From Brevipalpus yothersi (Eukaryota > Arthropoda > Arachnida > Trombidiformes > Tenuipalpidae), in assembly GCA_003956705.1 (NCBI GenBank), contig QZCP01000129.1:15376-79375 (forward strand): 64,000 bases of DNA. Reading direction: 5' to 3'. The translations under genes were made by a program, and so were the position numbers. Positions 48,095 through 59,033 of this stretch are shown one piece after another. The notes under the pieces are model-generated. The model saw only the letters and a program-made list of their open reading frames with translations, was not told the origin of the DNA and ran no database searches. Numbering within the stretch: position 1 is the first letter of the stretch; each line of letters begins with the position of its first letter.

Positions 48095-48367
48095 TCAAGT
48101 CTCGTTACCCTCGATCTCTGGTACAGGTACGGTAAGGGATTGATGACGATCCCGAAACCGTTTGGCAAGACTTTGTCTAAATGATATAAGATCAGGTATC
48201 ATGCGAAAATGAGGTCTTTCATGAAATTTTTTGGCAATATGACAAAAAAAAGCCGCCAAAATTGTGACTATCAATGAAACGGCAATCAATATCACCCAAA
48301 CCAATAGTATACGATACAAGACGGGCTCTACATCATCTTCATCATCAACAGTACCATTGTTGTCCAT
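48095..48367 (-). CDS. Small single-pass membrane protein, 90 residues, unknown family
   Basis: One-exon reading frame from ATG 48367 (context AAAATGG) to TGA at 48095. The N-terminal 16 residues are acidic (MDNNGTVDDEDDVEP). A strong hydrophobic helix follows (about 18-42, RILLVWVILIAVSLIVTILA). The rest is a basic, Arg/His-rich tail (HIAKKFHERPHF, LAKRFRDRH) ending EIEGNET. The charge pattern (acidic outside, basic inside) predicts N-out topology, type III-like. It has its own space between GMPPB and RBBP4, head to head with RBBP4 (614 bases between starts), and a candidate poly(A) signal. I recognise no family. The clear helix and context suggest a real gene. Confidence 0.6.
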   Translation of the reverse strand: MDNNGTVDDEDDVEPVLYRILLVWVILIAVSLIVTILAAFFCHIAKKFHERPHFRMIPDLISFRQSLAKRFRDRHQSLTVPVPEIEGNET

Positions 48368-48981
48368 TTTATAAACCAATTAAAATCATCGTTCATTCTC
48401 TTTAACCCTCAAAAAAATGCCACAAAATAATTTTTCACCATCCTCCTTCAAACCCTAATGACGATAATAAATTCCAACGATTTTAATATTCTTTCAACAT
48501 TAATTGCCAACCGCAAGTGACTTTCATTTCATTTCCTGTAATCTTAACCCAAAATTCAAATATTGGCGCCAATATTCGATAGTGTCGCCACCTGTATCGG
48601 TGAAAAAAGTCGCGCTTTTCTGCTCTTTTGTCATGAGCTTTGCAAGCTTTTTTGATTAACACTCACAATTTTTTCAATTTTGATCACTTGATTTAATTGA
48701 TTATTGATTGTGTATGATCATTGGGATCAATTAATTTGGCTACCTCATAACCTCTACTAGCCAATCAGTGTATCATTTGAGTGTATCATTGTCCACTCGA
48801 TTGATATTGATTGCAATTTGTGTGTACCTGTCTGTCCACTACTTCGGTGTGTGTAGAAAGTGTGCTCAATCAGTTAGCCTTACTGCTGCTGCTATTCATT
48901 TATCCTTATAGCTTATTGCTGTTCTTGTCGAGTTTGGTGAAGTGTATTGTTGAAGATACTGTTTTAAAGAAAGTAATAAAA
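48368..48981. promoter_or_regulatory. Divergent promoter region, small membrane protein (-) / RBBP4 (+)
   Basis: This 614-base interval lies between two outward-pointing start codons. It holds a CCAATCA box at 48771-48777, about 210 bases before the RBBP4 start, and GCGCCAATATTCGATAGTGTCGCCACC-type GC-richer sequence around 48565-48592. Function is inferred from layout. Confidence 0.45.
48771..48777 (+). promoter_or_regulatory. CCAAT box upstream of RBBP4
   Basis: CCAATCA in the divergent promoter region, same core as the inverted boxes upstream of Ral and GMPPB. Confidence 0.35.
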
Positions 48982-50757
<1,776 letters not shown>

Positions 50758-50910
50758 GCTAAAGATACAAGTCTAATTGATCCAAAAATTTTTATCGAAT
50801 ATTCACAATCATTTAATCGGTAAGGTTTTATCACAGTATAAGTAGGGGGAAGTTATAAAAAAGAAGTTGAGAGCAGATTTTTGATTTTCACTTCGTTAAA
50901 TTACATCTTA
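50758..50910. other. Convergent RBBP4 / SLC35C1 3' region
   Basis: Only 153 bases separate the two facing stop codons, so the 3' UTRs must be very short or overlapping. No canonical AATAAA is evident on either strand. Confidence 0.5.
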
Positions 50911-52026
50911 TCAACTTTCTACATCTACATCTCCATCTGCTTTAACTGATGTTAAAAGAATTTCACGTCCATCTTCACGAGTTTCACATCTCTCCAAGTC
51001 ATGTTTTGCACACATTTCCAATTGTTTTACCCGTGTATATGCTGCCGAACCGAAGATAACAAGCATATTACTTATCCACCACATTACTGATTTGATCTCT
51101 CGGTACCAGATTACAGCAAGCACTGTTTGAACACACGCTTTGGCTGTTCCACTTATGTTGTGTGTTAGAGGTGAGGTAACTTTGATTTGGAGGCCGGTCA
51201 CAAAACCAATACATATTGCAAATATACCGCTCAAAGTCATTAAGGTCCAAAATTTTGTACCATATCCTTCATAATTGACGAGAACTGGTACTTCACCGGT
51301 TCCAGCGATTAGGAATGTGAATAGAATAAGGCCATTAATGTTATTATAGAAAGTGAGCATCCAAACATTCCCATCGACTGCAGGTAAAACTTTTTTCGTC
51401 AAAATGGAGTTAAGTGAAACGAAAAAACTTGCCAAAATACCGAAAACAACACCACTGATCGAGAGTGAGTTCGCAGTGTTATCTGGGTTGATTTCTTGAG
51501 CTTTCGATTTCGATTCTTGATCTACTCCCATGAAAAAACCAATAATTATGATGGCACAGCATAGAATGGCTTGTGTAGATGTTTTTTCACCTAAAACAGC
51601 ATAGGTGAGGATGACATTGAAAACTGTGGTAAGAGATCGAACCACAAAGTAGAAGGCTACTCCAACATATTTGAGGCACAGATTGTTCATGGTGATCATT
51701 CCAACAAAAACCACTGATAATGGGAATACTTTTTTCAACAGTGCTGGTCGACAGTGTAGTCGTGGAAATCCTATCCATTGTGTCCATGATGGACGTATAA
51801 TTCCGATATAATTTATAATTAAACAAATGACTAGTGTACAAAAACATTGATAAAAAGTAATGAAAAGAGGAGCTTCAAAGTTCACTGATTTGTCACTGAG
51901 AATGTATTTGTTAATGAAGACCATGGATATGGATATGAACCAGTAGAGTGCAACCACAAAGGTAATCTCCACGTATTTGGCTCTCAATGATCGATTATAA
52001 TTGTCTCGATCTGAAATGGATCCCAT
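50911..52026 (-). CDS. SLC35C1: GDP-fucose transporter (SLC35C1-type)
   Basis: Golgi antiporter that imports GDP-fucose for fucosylation, including Notch O-fucose. Intronless, 371 residues from ATG 52026 (human 364). The open frame runs slightly further upstream but only through non-ATG codons. About ten hydrophobic helices are visible, starting near 20-38 and 53-75. The family blocks SVNFEAPLFITFYQCF (47-62), KKVFPLSVVFVGMITMNN (98-115), KYVGVAFYFVVRSLTTVFNV (119-138), GFFMGVDQE (163-171), GVVFGILASFFVSLNSI (192-208), TFYNNINGLILF (225-236) and SPLTHNISGTAKACVQTVLA (285-304) match GDP-fucose transporters of the drug/metabolite transporter superfamily. The C-terminal tail (about 335-371) is hydrophilic and acidic. 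The gene is head to head with RPL27A and tail to tail with RBBP4. Intronless structure among spliced neighbours could reflect intron loss or retroposition. Confidence 0.97.
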   Translation of the reverse strand: MGSISDRDNYNRSLRAKYVEITFVVALYWFISISMVFINKYILSDKSVNFEAPLFITFYQCFCTLVICLIINYIGIIRPSWTQWIGFPRLHCRPALLKKVFPLSVVFVGMITMNNLCLKYVGVAFYFVVRSLTTVFNVILTYAVLGEKTSTQAILCCAIIIIGFFMGVDQESKSKAQEINPDNTANSLSISGVVFGILASFFVSLNSILTKKVLPAVDGNVWMLTFYNNINGLILFTFLIAGTGEVPVLVNYEGYGTKFWTLMTLSGIFAICIGFVTGLQIKVTSPLTHNISGTAKACVQTVLAVIWYREIKSVMWWISNMLVIFGSAAYTRVKQLEMCAKHDLERCETREDGREILLTSVKADGDVDVES

Positions 52027-52904
52027 GTTGACAACTTTTTGGCTGTTCAAGTTGGTGACAAGCGGTTACTCTCAAGAGCTTTTCCTCTCAGGGGATCTCC
52101 TCCTTATCCCAAGGTTTTCTCGGAAGATGATCAATCAACTCTATTATCATACGGAAGAAGAAGAAGAAGAAGTAGTAGTAGTGGCAGTATTAGTAGTAGT
52201 AGTTGTTGTAAATGATGATGATTGCCAGGGTGAAAAACTCTATTCAAGTAAGTAAATACAATACCAAATGGGCGGCAAATATTTTGCTTACTTAATCATT
52301 ACCGTACGAGACTTACCTAGAATGTGTGATGAATTCCCTACACACACACCAGGAAATCAATCAGAATAGAATCTTAAGATCTCTACACTGAGCTTATCAG
52401 TTGATCCAGTGTGATTCAAGTGAGGCGAAAAAAAAACATACACCAATAAAGAACATTCAATTAACACTCTTCACATATGTTTTTTCGTGCTCAAGTGTGG
52501 GGTATAGATAAGTGTGTAACCAAAGAAACTGTGATTATAAAAATATTCTCATCAAATGATTCATTTCCGGTACATCATCAAACACCAGTCATCACCAGAA
52601 TTTCACGCATCATCCTGATTGATAATATCATGTCACTATTAAAGAGTATTTTGGCAGGAATCTTATAGTTTATGAATTCCGAGAATATGTTTACATTTTC
52701 AACGAAATGCGAGATCAAAAAACTTTCATCAACAACAACCGGCATCTATTGTATCCACTAGATGGCGCTAAGAAGAATACGTTGAGCTCCGCCTACTTTC
52801 AAATACATTTCCGTTTCCGTTGAAGGGAAAAAGTTGATTGTTTTTGTATTGATAATTTTGTCTTTTGGTGAATTTAATTCCATTAAATTAACTAGTATCA
52901 CAAT
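52027..52904. promoter_or_regulatory. Divergent region between SLC35C1 (-) and RPL27A (+)
   Basis: This 878-base interval lies between outward-pointing starts. Near SLC35C1 are (GAA)n and (GTA)n runs at 52154-52204, within its likely 5' UTR. A CTCF-type motif is at 52755-52768, and the pyrimidine-rich sequence at about 52795-52822 just before RPL27A is where a ribosomal-protein transcription start would be expected. No gene in between. Confidence 0.5.
52755..52768 (+). promoter_or_regulatory. CTCF-type motif
   Basis: CCACTAGATGGCGC matches the core CTCF consensus CCASYAGRKGGCRS at every position. It lies about 140 bases before the RPL27A start codon, between divergent promoters. CTCF binding is inferred from the motif only. 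Confidence 0.45.
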
Positions 52905-53557
52905 ATGGTAAGTTGAATGAACGGTGATCATGTTCATCGTGTGTGTGTCCTGAGTTGCATCTAATTTCACGTTTGTTTTCGTTCACCTTAGCCGACCAGA
53001 AATAAGAAGAGCCGCAAGTTGCGTGGACATGTAAGCCATGGACATGGTAGAATTGGTAAGTGTTTTGTTTGCTAGTTTGTCTCAATAGTGTTTGGAAGGT
53101 TGAGCATATTCAACTTAAACAACTAAATTCTTCTCGAGCTGAGCTAAATTGACGTTTGTATTTTAACTCAGGTAAACACCGTAAGCATCCTGGTGGTCGT
53201 GGTAATGCCGGTGGTCAGCATCATCACCGTATCAACTTTGACAAGTACCATCCAGGTTATTTTGGTAAAGTAGGAATGAGAAATTATCATGTCCGCAAGA
53301 ACACCATTGCCAACTACTGTCCTACCATTAATGTGGAAAATTTGTGGTCATTAGTTGGTGATGGAATAAGAAAGAGGCTTGAGAACGACAAGAGAGGCCG
53401 AGCCCCAGTAGTAGACATTGTCAAGCATGGTTACTTCAAAGTTTTAGGCAAAGGTCATCTTCCTAAGCAACCAATAATTGTGAAGGCTCGCCTGTTCAGT
53501 AAGGAAGCTGAAAATAAGATCAAATCCGTTGGAGGTGCTTGTGTATTGCGAGCCTAA
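52905..53557 (+). CDS. RPL27A: 60S ribosomal protein L27a (uL15)
   Basis: Large-subunit ribosomal protein. Exons are 52905-52907 (only the ATG), 52992-53055 and 53172-53557, encoding 150 residues (human 148). Diagnostic blocks are [59 protein letters not shown] and the C-terminal [20 protein letters not shown]. An ATG-only first coding exon followed by short introns is common in ribosomal protein genes. AATAAA lies 18 bases past the stop (53575-53580), giving a very short 3' UTR. Basic composition and lack of gaps make the call secure. Confidence 0.99.
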
Positions 53558-53574
53558 TACCAAGTTTTGTTGTA

Positions 53575-53580
53575 AATAAA
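53575..53580 (+). terminator. Poly(A) signal of RPL27A
   Basis: AATAAA 18 bases downstream of the RPL27A stop codon, well placed for a short ribosomal-protein 3' UTR. Confidence 0.75.
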
Positions 53581-54602
53581 GCCCTCTAATGAATTTCAAC
53601 TTGAAAGATCATTGAAAATATTCCAGCTTATTTGTTTAATCAGAAATTAATCGTGTAATTGTTCCTCCATGCAATGTAGTGAAGTCTATCTGGACCGAGT
53701 TTTCTTGTAGGATAGCTATGGAATGAACCCCAAGATTCGTTCGACCAGAAAAAATTCTCCAACTCATCTCTCATCTCCTCAGGGTAGTGAAAATGAGCTT
53801 GACACTGAACAATCAAAATTATTCCTCTACTCAATTGTCGCTAAAATACAGCTCATCCATTGAACTATCTCTAGATTGAACTTTTTCTCTAGATTTTACA
53901 AAATTCCTCAAAAATATCGCTTTTCTTCCCTCAATCAAACTCTTCGTTACCACTCATCGTGCACTAACACCAATGCTGTCCGCCGCATGCATACACGCGT
54001 TCTCAATCCTTCGAAAACGAATTTCCACTGCGAGAAATCTTTCGAGCGCTTACTTTCCCAAATTGCGATTAATTATCTTAATCAGAATAAGTTTTCAAAG
54101 ACGTTATTCTCAAGATTTTGTTTGCCAAAATATTTTTCGCCTCTAACAATGGCCCTTAGTGCGCTCTCTAGTGAGAAGGTTTTTTTCTGGTGTCTTTGGT
54201 GATGAGTTTTGGGTTGTTCTGGGTTGAAAGCCATCTGATGGCTGGTTGAATAAAATATGATCTGGATTCCCCACCCGATAACACCATTGTATCTATCATT
54301 CTCTTGTTTTTTTTCTCTTCTGTTCACTCCACTTTATCGGATGTCGCACTCAATTCTGATTGTTTGTCTTCTCAAGTGATTCACTAATATATATACGCAA
54401 CACACACACACAGCGAGTTGAACAGCGAAAAAATTATACATGCTTGCATGTATACAGATGTTTGTATTTCGATTTTGATTGTGCGGATGTGTGTGTTTTT
54501 AGATTTGATTTGCCCAGAGAACGGAGACATTATAATAGGTGTGGGTGTTAGATGTCACAGAAGGCTTACCCACGCTCAAGTGAAGCTAGCCTTTGGTGAT
54601 CT
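53581..54602. other. Interval between RPL27A and ZDHHC with uncertain minus-strand coding sequence
   Basis: About 1 kb. The minus strand has two protein-like frames (53640-53804, and 54082-54232 starting MAFNPEQPKTHH) that could belong to one small gene, but I found no frame-consistent splice linking them. The right end holds the ZDHHC promoter and 5' UTR, with a short CA run near 54402-54413. Confidence 0.4.
53640..53804 (-). CDS. Candidate terminal exon of an unrecognised minus-strand gene
   Basis: After a good acceptor (TTTTGATTGTTCAG) the frame reads CQAHFHYPEEMRDELENFF, continuing through SNESWGSFHSYPTRKLGPDR to IAWRNNYTINF and a stop. Aromatic, charged and proline residues are spread as in a globular protein, unlike the low-complexity frames nearby. 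No upstream exon could be joined, and no family is recognised. It could also be chance. Confidence 0.3.
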   Translation of the reverse strand, partial: CQAHFHYPEEMRDELENFFWSNESWGSFHSYPTRKLGPDRLHYIAWRNNYTINF

Positions 54603-57600
54603 ATGATGCCTGATCAAAATGGTACCAAAAGTCACCTTCAAAATCGAACATCATCATCACAGTCAAATATTTCCATTTCCGATAATAATACACATCGTAA
54701 CGCTTACATGGGTCCTCGAAGTGGTAATCAATTTGTGCAAAAATGTCAGATTTGTATAAATATATTCAAATGGCTACCGGTTATATTCATCTCAGCGGTT
54801 AGTACTGATTCTATGTGTTCCATTGTTTTATCATGTTATTCCTGGAAATCTATTCAAACTGATATTCCTTTTTAGGTTCTTTTCTGGGGCTATTACGCTT
54901 ATGTGATCCAGTTATGTTGGTGTAAGTTGCTTGATACTTTATGGTGATGTTATTACTAGACTTTTTCCTCTGACATTTAGAACTGAGATATTCGTCCCAA
55001 AAATCTCTTGATCGTTAATCACTGTAAACATAGTAATCGATTAACCTTTTTTTCTATCCATTTCTTCTTTGTCTTCCTCCTTAATCAAGTCAACATGGAC
55101 TCTGTGATACTCAAAGTTCTCTGTCTTATCGCGTTCCATTTTCTTTACATCATGACTTTTTGGTCATATTACCAAGTAATTTTCACCCGATCTGGAACCA
55201 TTCCTAAAGATGTAAGTTTGAAGATGATGATTGATACTGATTAGCTTGACTCATTGATGTGAAAATCTTTCTTCTCCTCACTGAAATGATCACTCATTTC
55301 CTGCTGTTTCATTGTTATCTTTATCTAGTTTTGGTTCACATTAGACGACAACGATCGAATTCAATCAGAAATAACCAACCGTAATCAGCTCATTCAGCAG
55401 ATTGCTAACGAAAAACGTTTGCCTTTAAATTGTCGTGATAGTATTGGTACTGTGCGAATTTGTACGAAATGTAATATTTTCAAGCCTGATCGAACTCATC
55501 ACTGTTCTGCGTGTAATGCTTGTGTTCCTAAAATGGATCATCACTGTCCATGGTGAGTAAGCATGATTAGGAAATGCTACCTTTCCGCTACTTTAGTGGT
55601 GATGAAATCAGTTCTAGTTGATCTTATTATGTTTCTCCCGAAAGAATGAATAATTCACATCTTTCTCATTTTTTTCCTAGGGTCAACAACTGTGTTTCAT
55701 TTACCAACTATAAGTTCTTCGTACTCTTCTTAGGCTATTCGTTTTTTCTTTGTTTATATACTGCCGCATCATCTTTCCCCTATTTTCTACAATTCTGGAA
55801 CAATCAATTGACCAGTGAAAGCAAATTCCATGTATTATTCCTTTTTTTCGTATCAATCATGTTTGCTATAAGTCTGGTCTCCCTATTTGGTTACCATATT
55901 TACCTCCTATTATACAATCGATCCACCGTGGAATCATTTCGCCCACCTATCTTCCGTTTGGGTCCAGATCGTAATGCATATAATCTTGGAAAATATCAGA
56001 ACTGGATGCAAATATTTGGAGAAAAGAAATTGTTATGGTTTGTACCAGTCTACACGAGGTAAGCATTATATTTTCCACACACACCAAACGCAAAACACAT
56101 ATCTAGCTTGATTGTGAGCTATATTTTTCACTTCCTGGAGGATTATCATGATTTGAGATGATGTATAAATCATCCTTCCCACTATATGAGATAGTTTTTT
56201 CAGATCCTTTGAAAGTTTTCTCAGCTTCCAGTTTTGCATGTTTTGTTGCTCTTCGATTTGTGAAGTCAGGTCAAGTTAAAGATTTCAGGAATACATCTAT
56301 CTATCTCTCTTCCATCTAAAATTGATTTGAAATGAGAAACGTTAGAATATCCAGTTGCTCTCTGTGCTGATTTCGCTTATTCTAAGTAAACTGAAATTAT
56401 GTCCATATTCTGTGTCAACCCAGTCTTGGTGATGGAATCATCTTCTCTACCCGGAAGACAACTGTTGGAGATTATGAATCTGGTATCCTTCAAACACAAG
56501 GAAAATCGGGAACTCTCTTACTGAATGAGATGACCAGTCGTAACAACGAGTCAAGCCATGATCATCGAAATAATTCTTCACCCCAAAGTGAATCTGAATC
56601 GAACAGTTTCCAGATTCCCAGAGCACGAGGAGATGAAATCAAACTCCATACATCAAGTAATGATAGTCACAATAGAAGAAATTCTGCACAGTTTGCGACA
56701 GCCGCTAATCAAGACGAACTCCGTTCCTTTCCGAACAGAGCTGAAACTGGTCTACTTTCAGTTTAAATTGTCCATCTTTGATAATATGCCTCTTTGACAA
56801 ATTTTCCCGAATTTCATCCTCAATTTGGCCCATTTTTTATCTACTTGCTGATTCATCGCTCTTGAGCTTCTCAGATCAATTTGATCTCTCACCATGCCAA
56901 TGCAACTTATAGCCATTACTTCTTTTTCATCTTTCTCTCTCTTCCTCTTCAATAATCATGCTGATTTTTGCTCACACTTTTGAGGCGTGTCGTATAATCG
57001 GCGACTTTTGAACGATTTTCATGTTCACTTGCAATATTTAATGACTCCGTCTTGCTTGCTACATACACACACACTCTCTCTCTTTGTGTTTTTGCCTGAG
57101 AAGGAAGCAATGGTACCACATCGTCATCCTAGTATAAATTATGTGTGTATGATTCTTTGATTATGGATTATGCCCATGTACATGTCCCCCAACAAAGAGA
57201 GTTTCTTACCTGCTTTGTTATTCTGTGAACCTCTCACAGCTTTGTGTTTTTCATTCAGCACGATAAAAAATTCTGGGAAAAACAGAAAAAAGTTGCAATT
57301 TTTTCCAACTTTTTCTTCCAGAAAACCAATTTCTGTTAAGCAAAGCCTTAAATAAACATCATCATAAATTTTTTTTCCAAAGTGTGAGCATTTTCTTTGT
57401 CATAATCTGTTCCAATCATTCCACCCTCCTTCCCCCATTCATTAAGAGCGGAATAATGAGCACAATTGGAGAATTCCTGATTACTTCTCATTTCAAATCA
57501 AACTTGAACTAATCTGATCTTCAGGAGAAAAATATCAATAGAATTCCCGCTAATCTTCCCCAATTCTTCTCCCATTCCTATACTAATAATAATAATCCTC

Positions 57601-58274
57601 GAAATTTAAATCCATCACAGCCTCGGAAATGGTATCGTGTTTCCTAGTCGCTATTCAGCCCATGGATGCTCAACCGGTGAAAGTGGACATCCACTCTTGG
57701 GAGATTATGATGAAGAATCTAGTCATGGGCTTACTAGATCAGGTTTGTAGAATTAATGAGTTCCGAGAATTGAGTGTTCTTTCGCATTTTTCCAATCAAT
57801 TTGGAAATCATATCAAGATGATGGAATTCCTTAGCCAGGCGACGATGATGCAATAGCTGACTCAGAAGATTTTCTAGACATAAGAATTCAGCTCCAAGCA
57901 ATTTTTACATGTGGGATTCAGCATGTTTACTTGACATTTTCAATGTCAATTCGTGGGCCTCAACGAAGAGGAAAGGAATTTTGTTGCATACATGATCGAA
58001 TATTATACTTTCGCGGAAGCAACCTTTTTTTACCTAATTAGAATTTTTCAAGGATAATTTCATCATAAAGTTAATACGGTTTTTCATAATTATAGTGATG
58101 TGAGAGAAAATTTCTTAAGAATTTGACATTTTTTTCTCGATTTCAGATCCAAATTCACCTGTCCTGATAGCTCCTGGCATGTCTGATCGAAGTAATTCCG
58201 GCTATGTCAGCGATTCATCCCAAGCTGATGATATAATTTTTTCTGCAAGAAATCAGCTAATAGTCAACAGTTAA
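54603..58274 (+). CDS. DHHC palmitoyltransferase (ZDHHC2/15/20-type) with two alternative 3' ends
   Basis: Integral membrane S-acyltransferase that palmitoylates protein cysteines. Shared exons: 54603-54797, 54876-54921, 55090-55211, 55329-55552 and 55681-56058. Form A adds 56424-56766 (435 residues); form B adds 57621-57742 and 58147-58274 (404 residues). All phases agree. Four membrane helices are visible (about 56-78, 86-106, 205-230, 245-270). The cysteine-rich domain runs from RICTKC through [20 protein letters not shown] to the catalytic DHHC at 191-194, followed by [15 protein letters not shown]. The TTxE motif appears as STVE before [14 protein letters not shown] near 67-75 and [10 protein letters not shown] match ZDHHC2/15/20. 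The first ATG of two in tandem was taken as the start. The alternative tails are cytosolic. Confidence 0.95.
56424..56766 (+). other. ZDHHC alternative terminal exon A
   Basis: Acceptor ...GTCAACCCAG. The exon completes a Ser codon and reads [20 protein letters not shown], then a Ser/Asn/Arg-rich hydrophilic tail to TAA. SLGDG matches the same position in vertebrate ZDHHC20/ZDHHC2. It would make form A with a disordered tail of 114 residues. An AATAAA at 57351-57356 lies before exon B. Confidence 0.8.
57351..57356 (+). terminator. Candidate poly(A) signal for ZDHHC form A
   Basis: AATAAA lies 585 bases after the form A stop and 265 bases before alternative exon B, as expected if form A is made by alternative polyadenylation. 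Confidence 0.45.
57621..57742 (+). other. ZDHHC alternative exon B (skips exon A)
   Basis: Acceptor ...AATCCATCACAG, donor GTTTGT. The exon starts in the same phase as exon A and reads [16 protein letters not shown], then [18 protein letters not shown]. It continues in phase into 58147-58274. The start mirrors exon A, and PLL followed by acidic residues resembles the tail of ZDHHC2. The donor is weaker than the others. Confidence 0.75.
58147..58274 (+). other. ZDHHC terminal exon of form B
   Basis: Acceptor ...CTCGATTTCAG. Joined to exon B in phase it reads [20 protein letters not shown] and ends RNQLIVNS at a TAA. Acidic, Ser-rich, cytosolic tail. Confidence 0.7.
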
Positions 58275-58515
58275 TTTGCCAAACTCATGTTTTCATACGA
58301 AAATTGCTCTTTGTATCTTGACTGTCAAAAGTGTACTGGATCTCCATTCCGAAGCATTGTTAATTTTGATGTTTTTGGTACCTCATCTTTTCTACTGAAC
58401 AAATTATCTTTTAATGCCAAACGGAAACGGTTGTTTTTGAACAAACTTTCTCTCTGCTATCACAATTAAACAGATAAGAAAATTATTTAACACTTTTTAA
58501 CAGCATACAAAACTG

Positions 58516-58698
58516 TCAATAATTTCTCTTTTGAAGGTCATGTAATTGAACTTCAACCAAGTTCTCATCAGCTAAAAATTTTTGATGACAATGACCATAA
58601 ACATAGAGGTGAGAATTACTGAGATCATTGCAACTACTTTGATCCAAATTAGGCTTAACCTTAAGGCCCAAATATTTTAGTTGCTTTTCGGAACACAT
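58516..58698 (-). pseudogene. Fragment resembling the C-terminus of a calcineurin-like phosphoesterase
   Basis: A minus-strand frame from ATG 58698 of 60 residues contains LKYLGLKVKPNLD and then SHLYVYGHCHQKF. The GHCH matches the last metal-binding motif (GHxH) of calcineurin-like metallophosphoesterases in its usual context (hydrophobic strand then GHxHxxF). The rest of the domain, with its earlier metal-binding motifs, is not seen at higher coordinates, where stops interrupt all frames. It is probably a relic or a lone exon. Similarity is by eye only. Confidence 0.3.
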
Positions 58699-58962
58699 GG
58701 AAATTTTTGCGACTTAGGATCAGGGTGAAAATAATTCCCACTCTTGGCATCCAGATCAAAAGTTCCCATTAATTAATTGAAAAAAGAGTCAGATGAGATG
58801 GAATCTCGGCAATTTTTCTCTCCCAAAGAGATTTTGTTGTGGACTGATTCCTCTTGACAAATCAGACGATCAGTGAAGAATTATCAAGATTTCACATAAG
58901 ATTACACCAACTATTCTGGGAATATTTTCTCTGAGGTATATTTTTGTTCCTCTGTAGCCTAA

Positions 58963-58965
<3 letters not shown>

Positions 58966-59029
<64 letters not shown>
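58966..59029. repeat. (CT)n microsatellite, about 60 bp
   Basis: Pure CT run, one of the three longest dinucleotide runs here. Confidence 0.95.

Positions 59030-59033
<4 letters not shown>

Noticed and set aside
47947..48168. Second minus-strand frame overlapping the small membrane protein
   Set aside because: Shadow frame without a transmembrane segment or family match.
53876..54202. 108-codon plus-strand frame before ZDHHC
   Set aside because: Starts at a non-ATG codon, no recognisable domain, and overlaps better minus-strand candidates.
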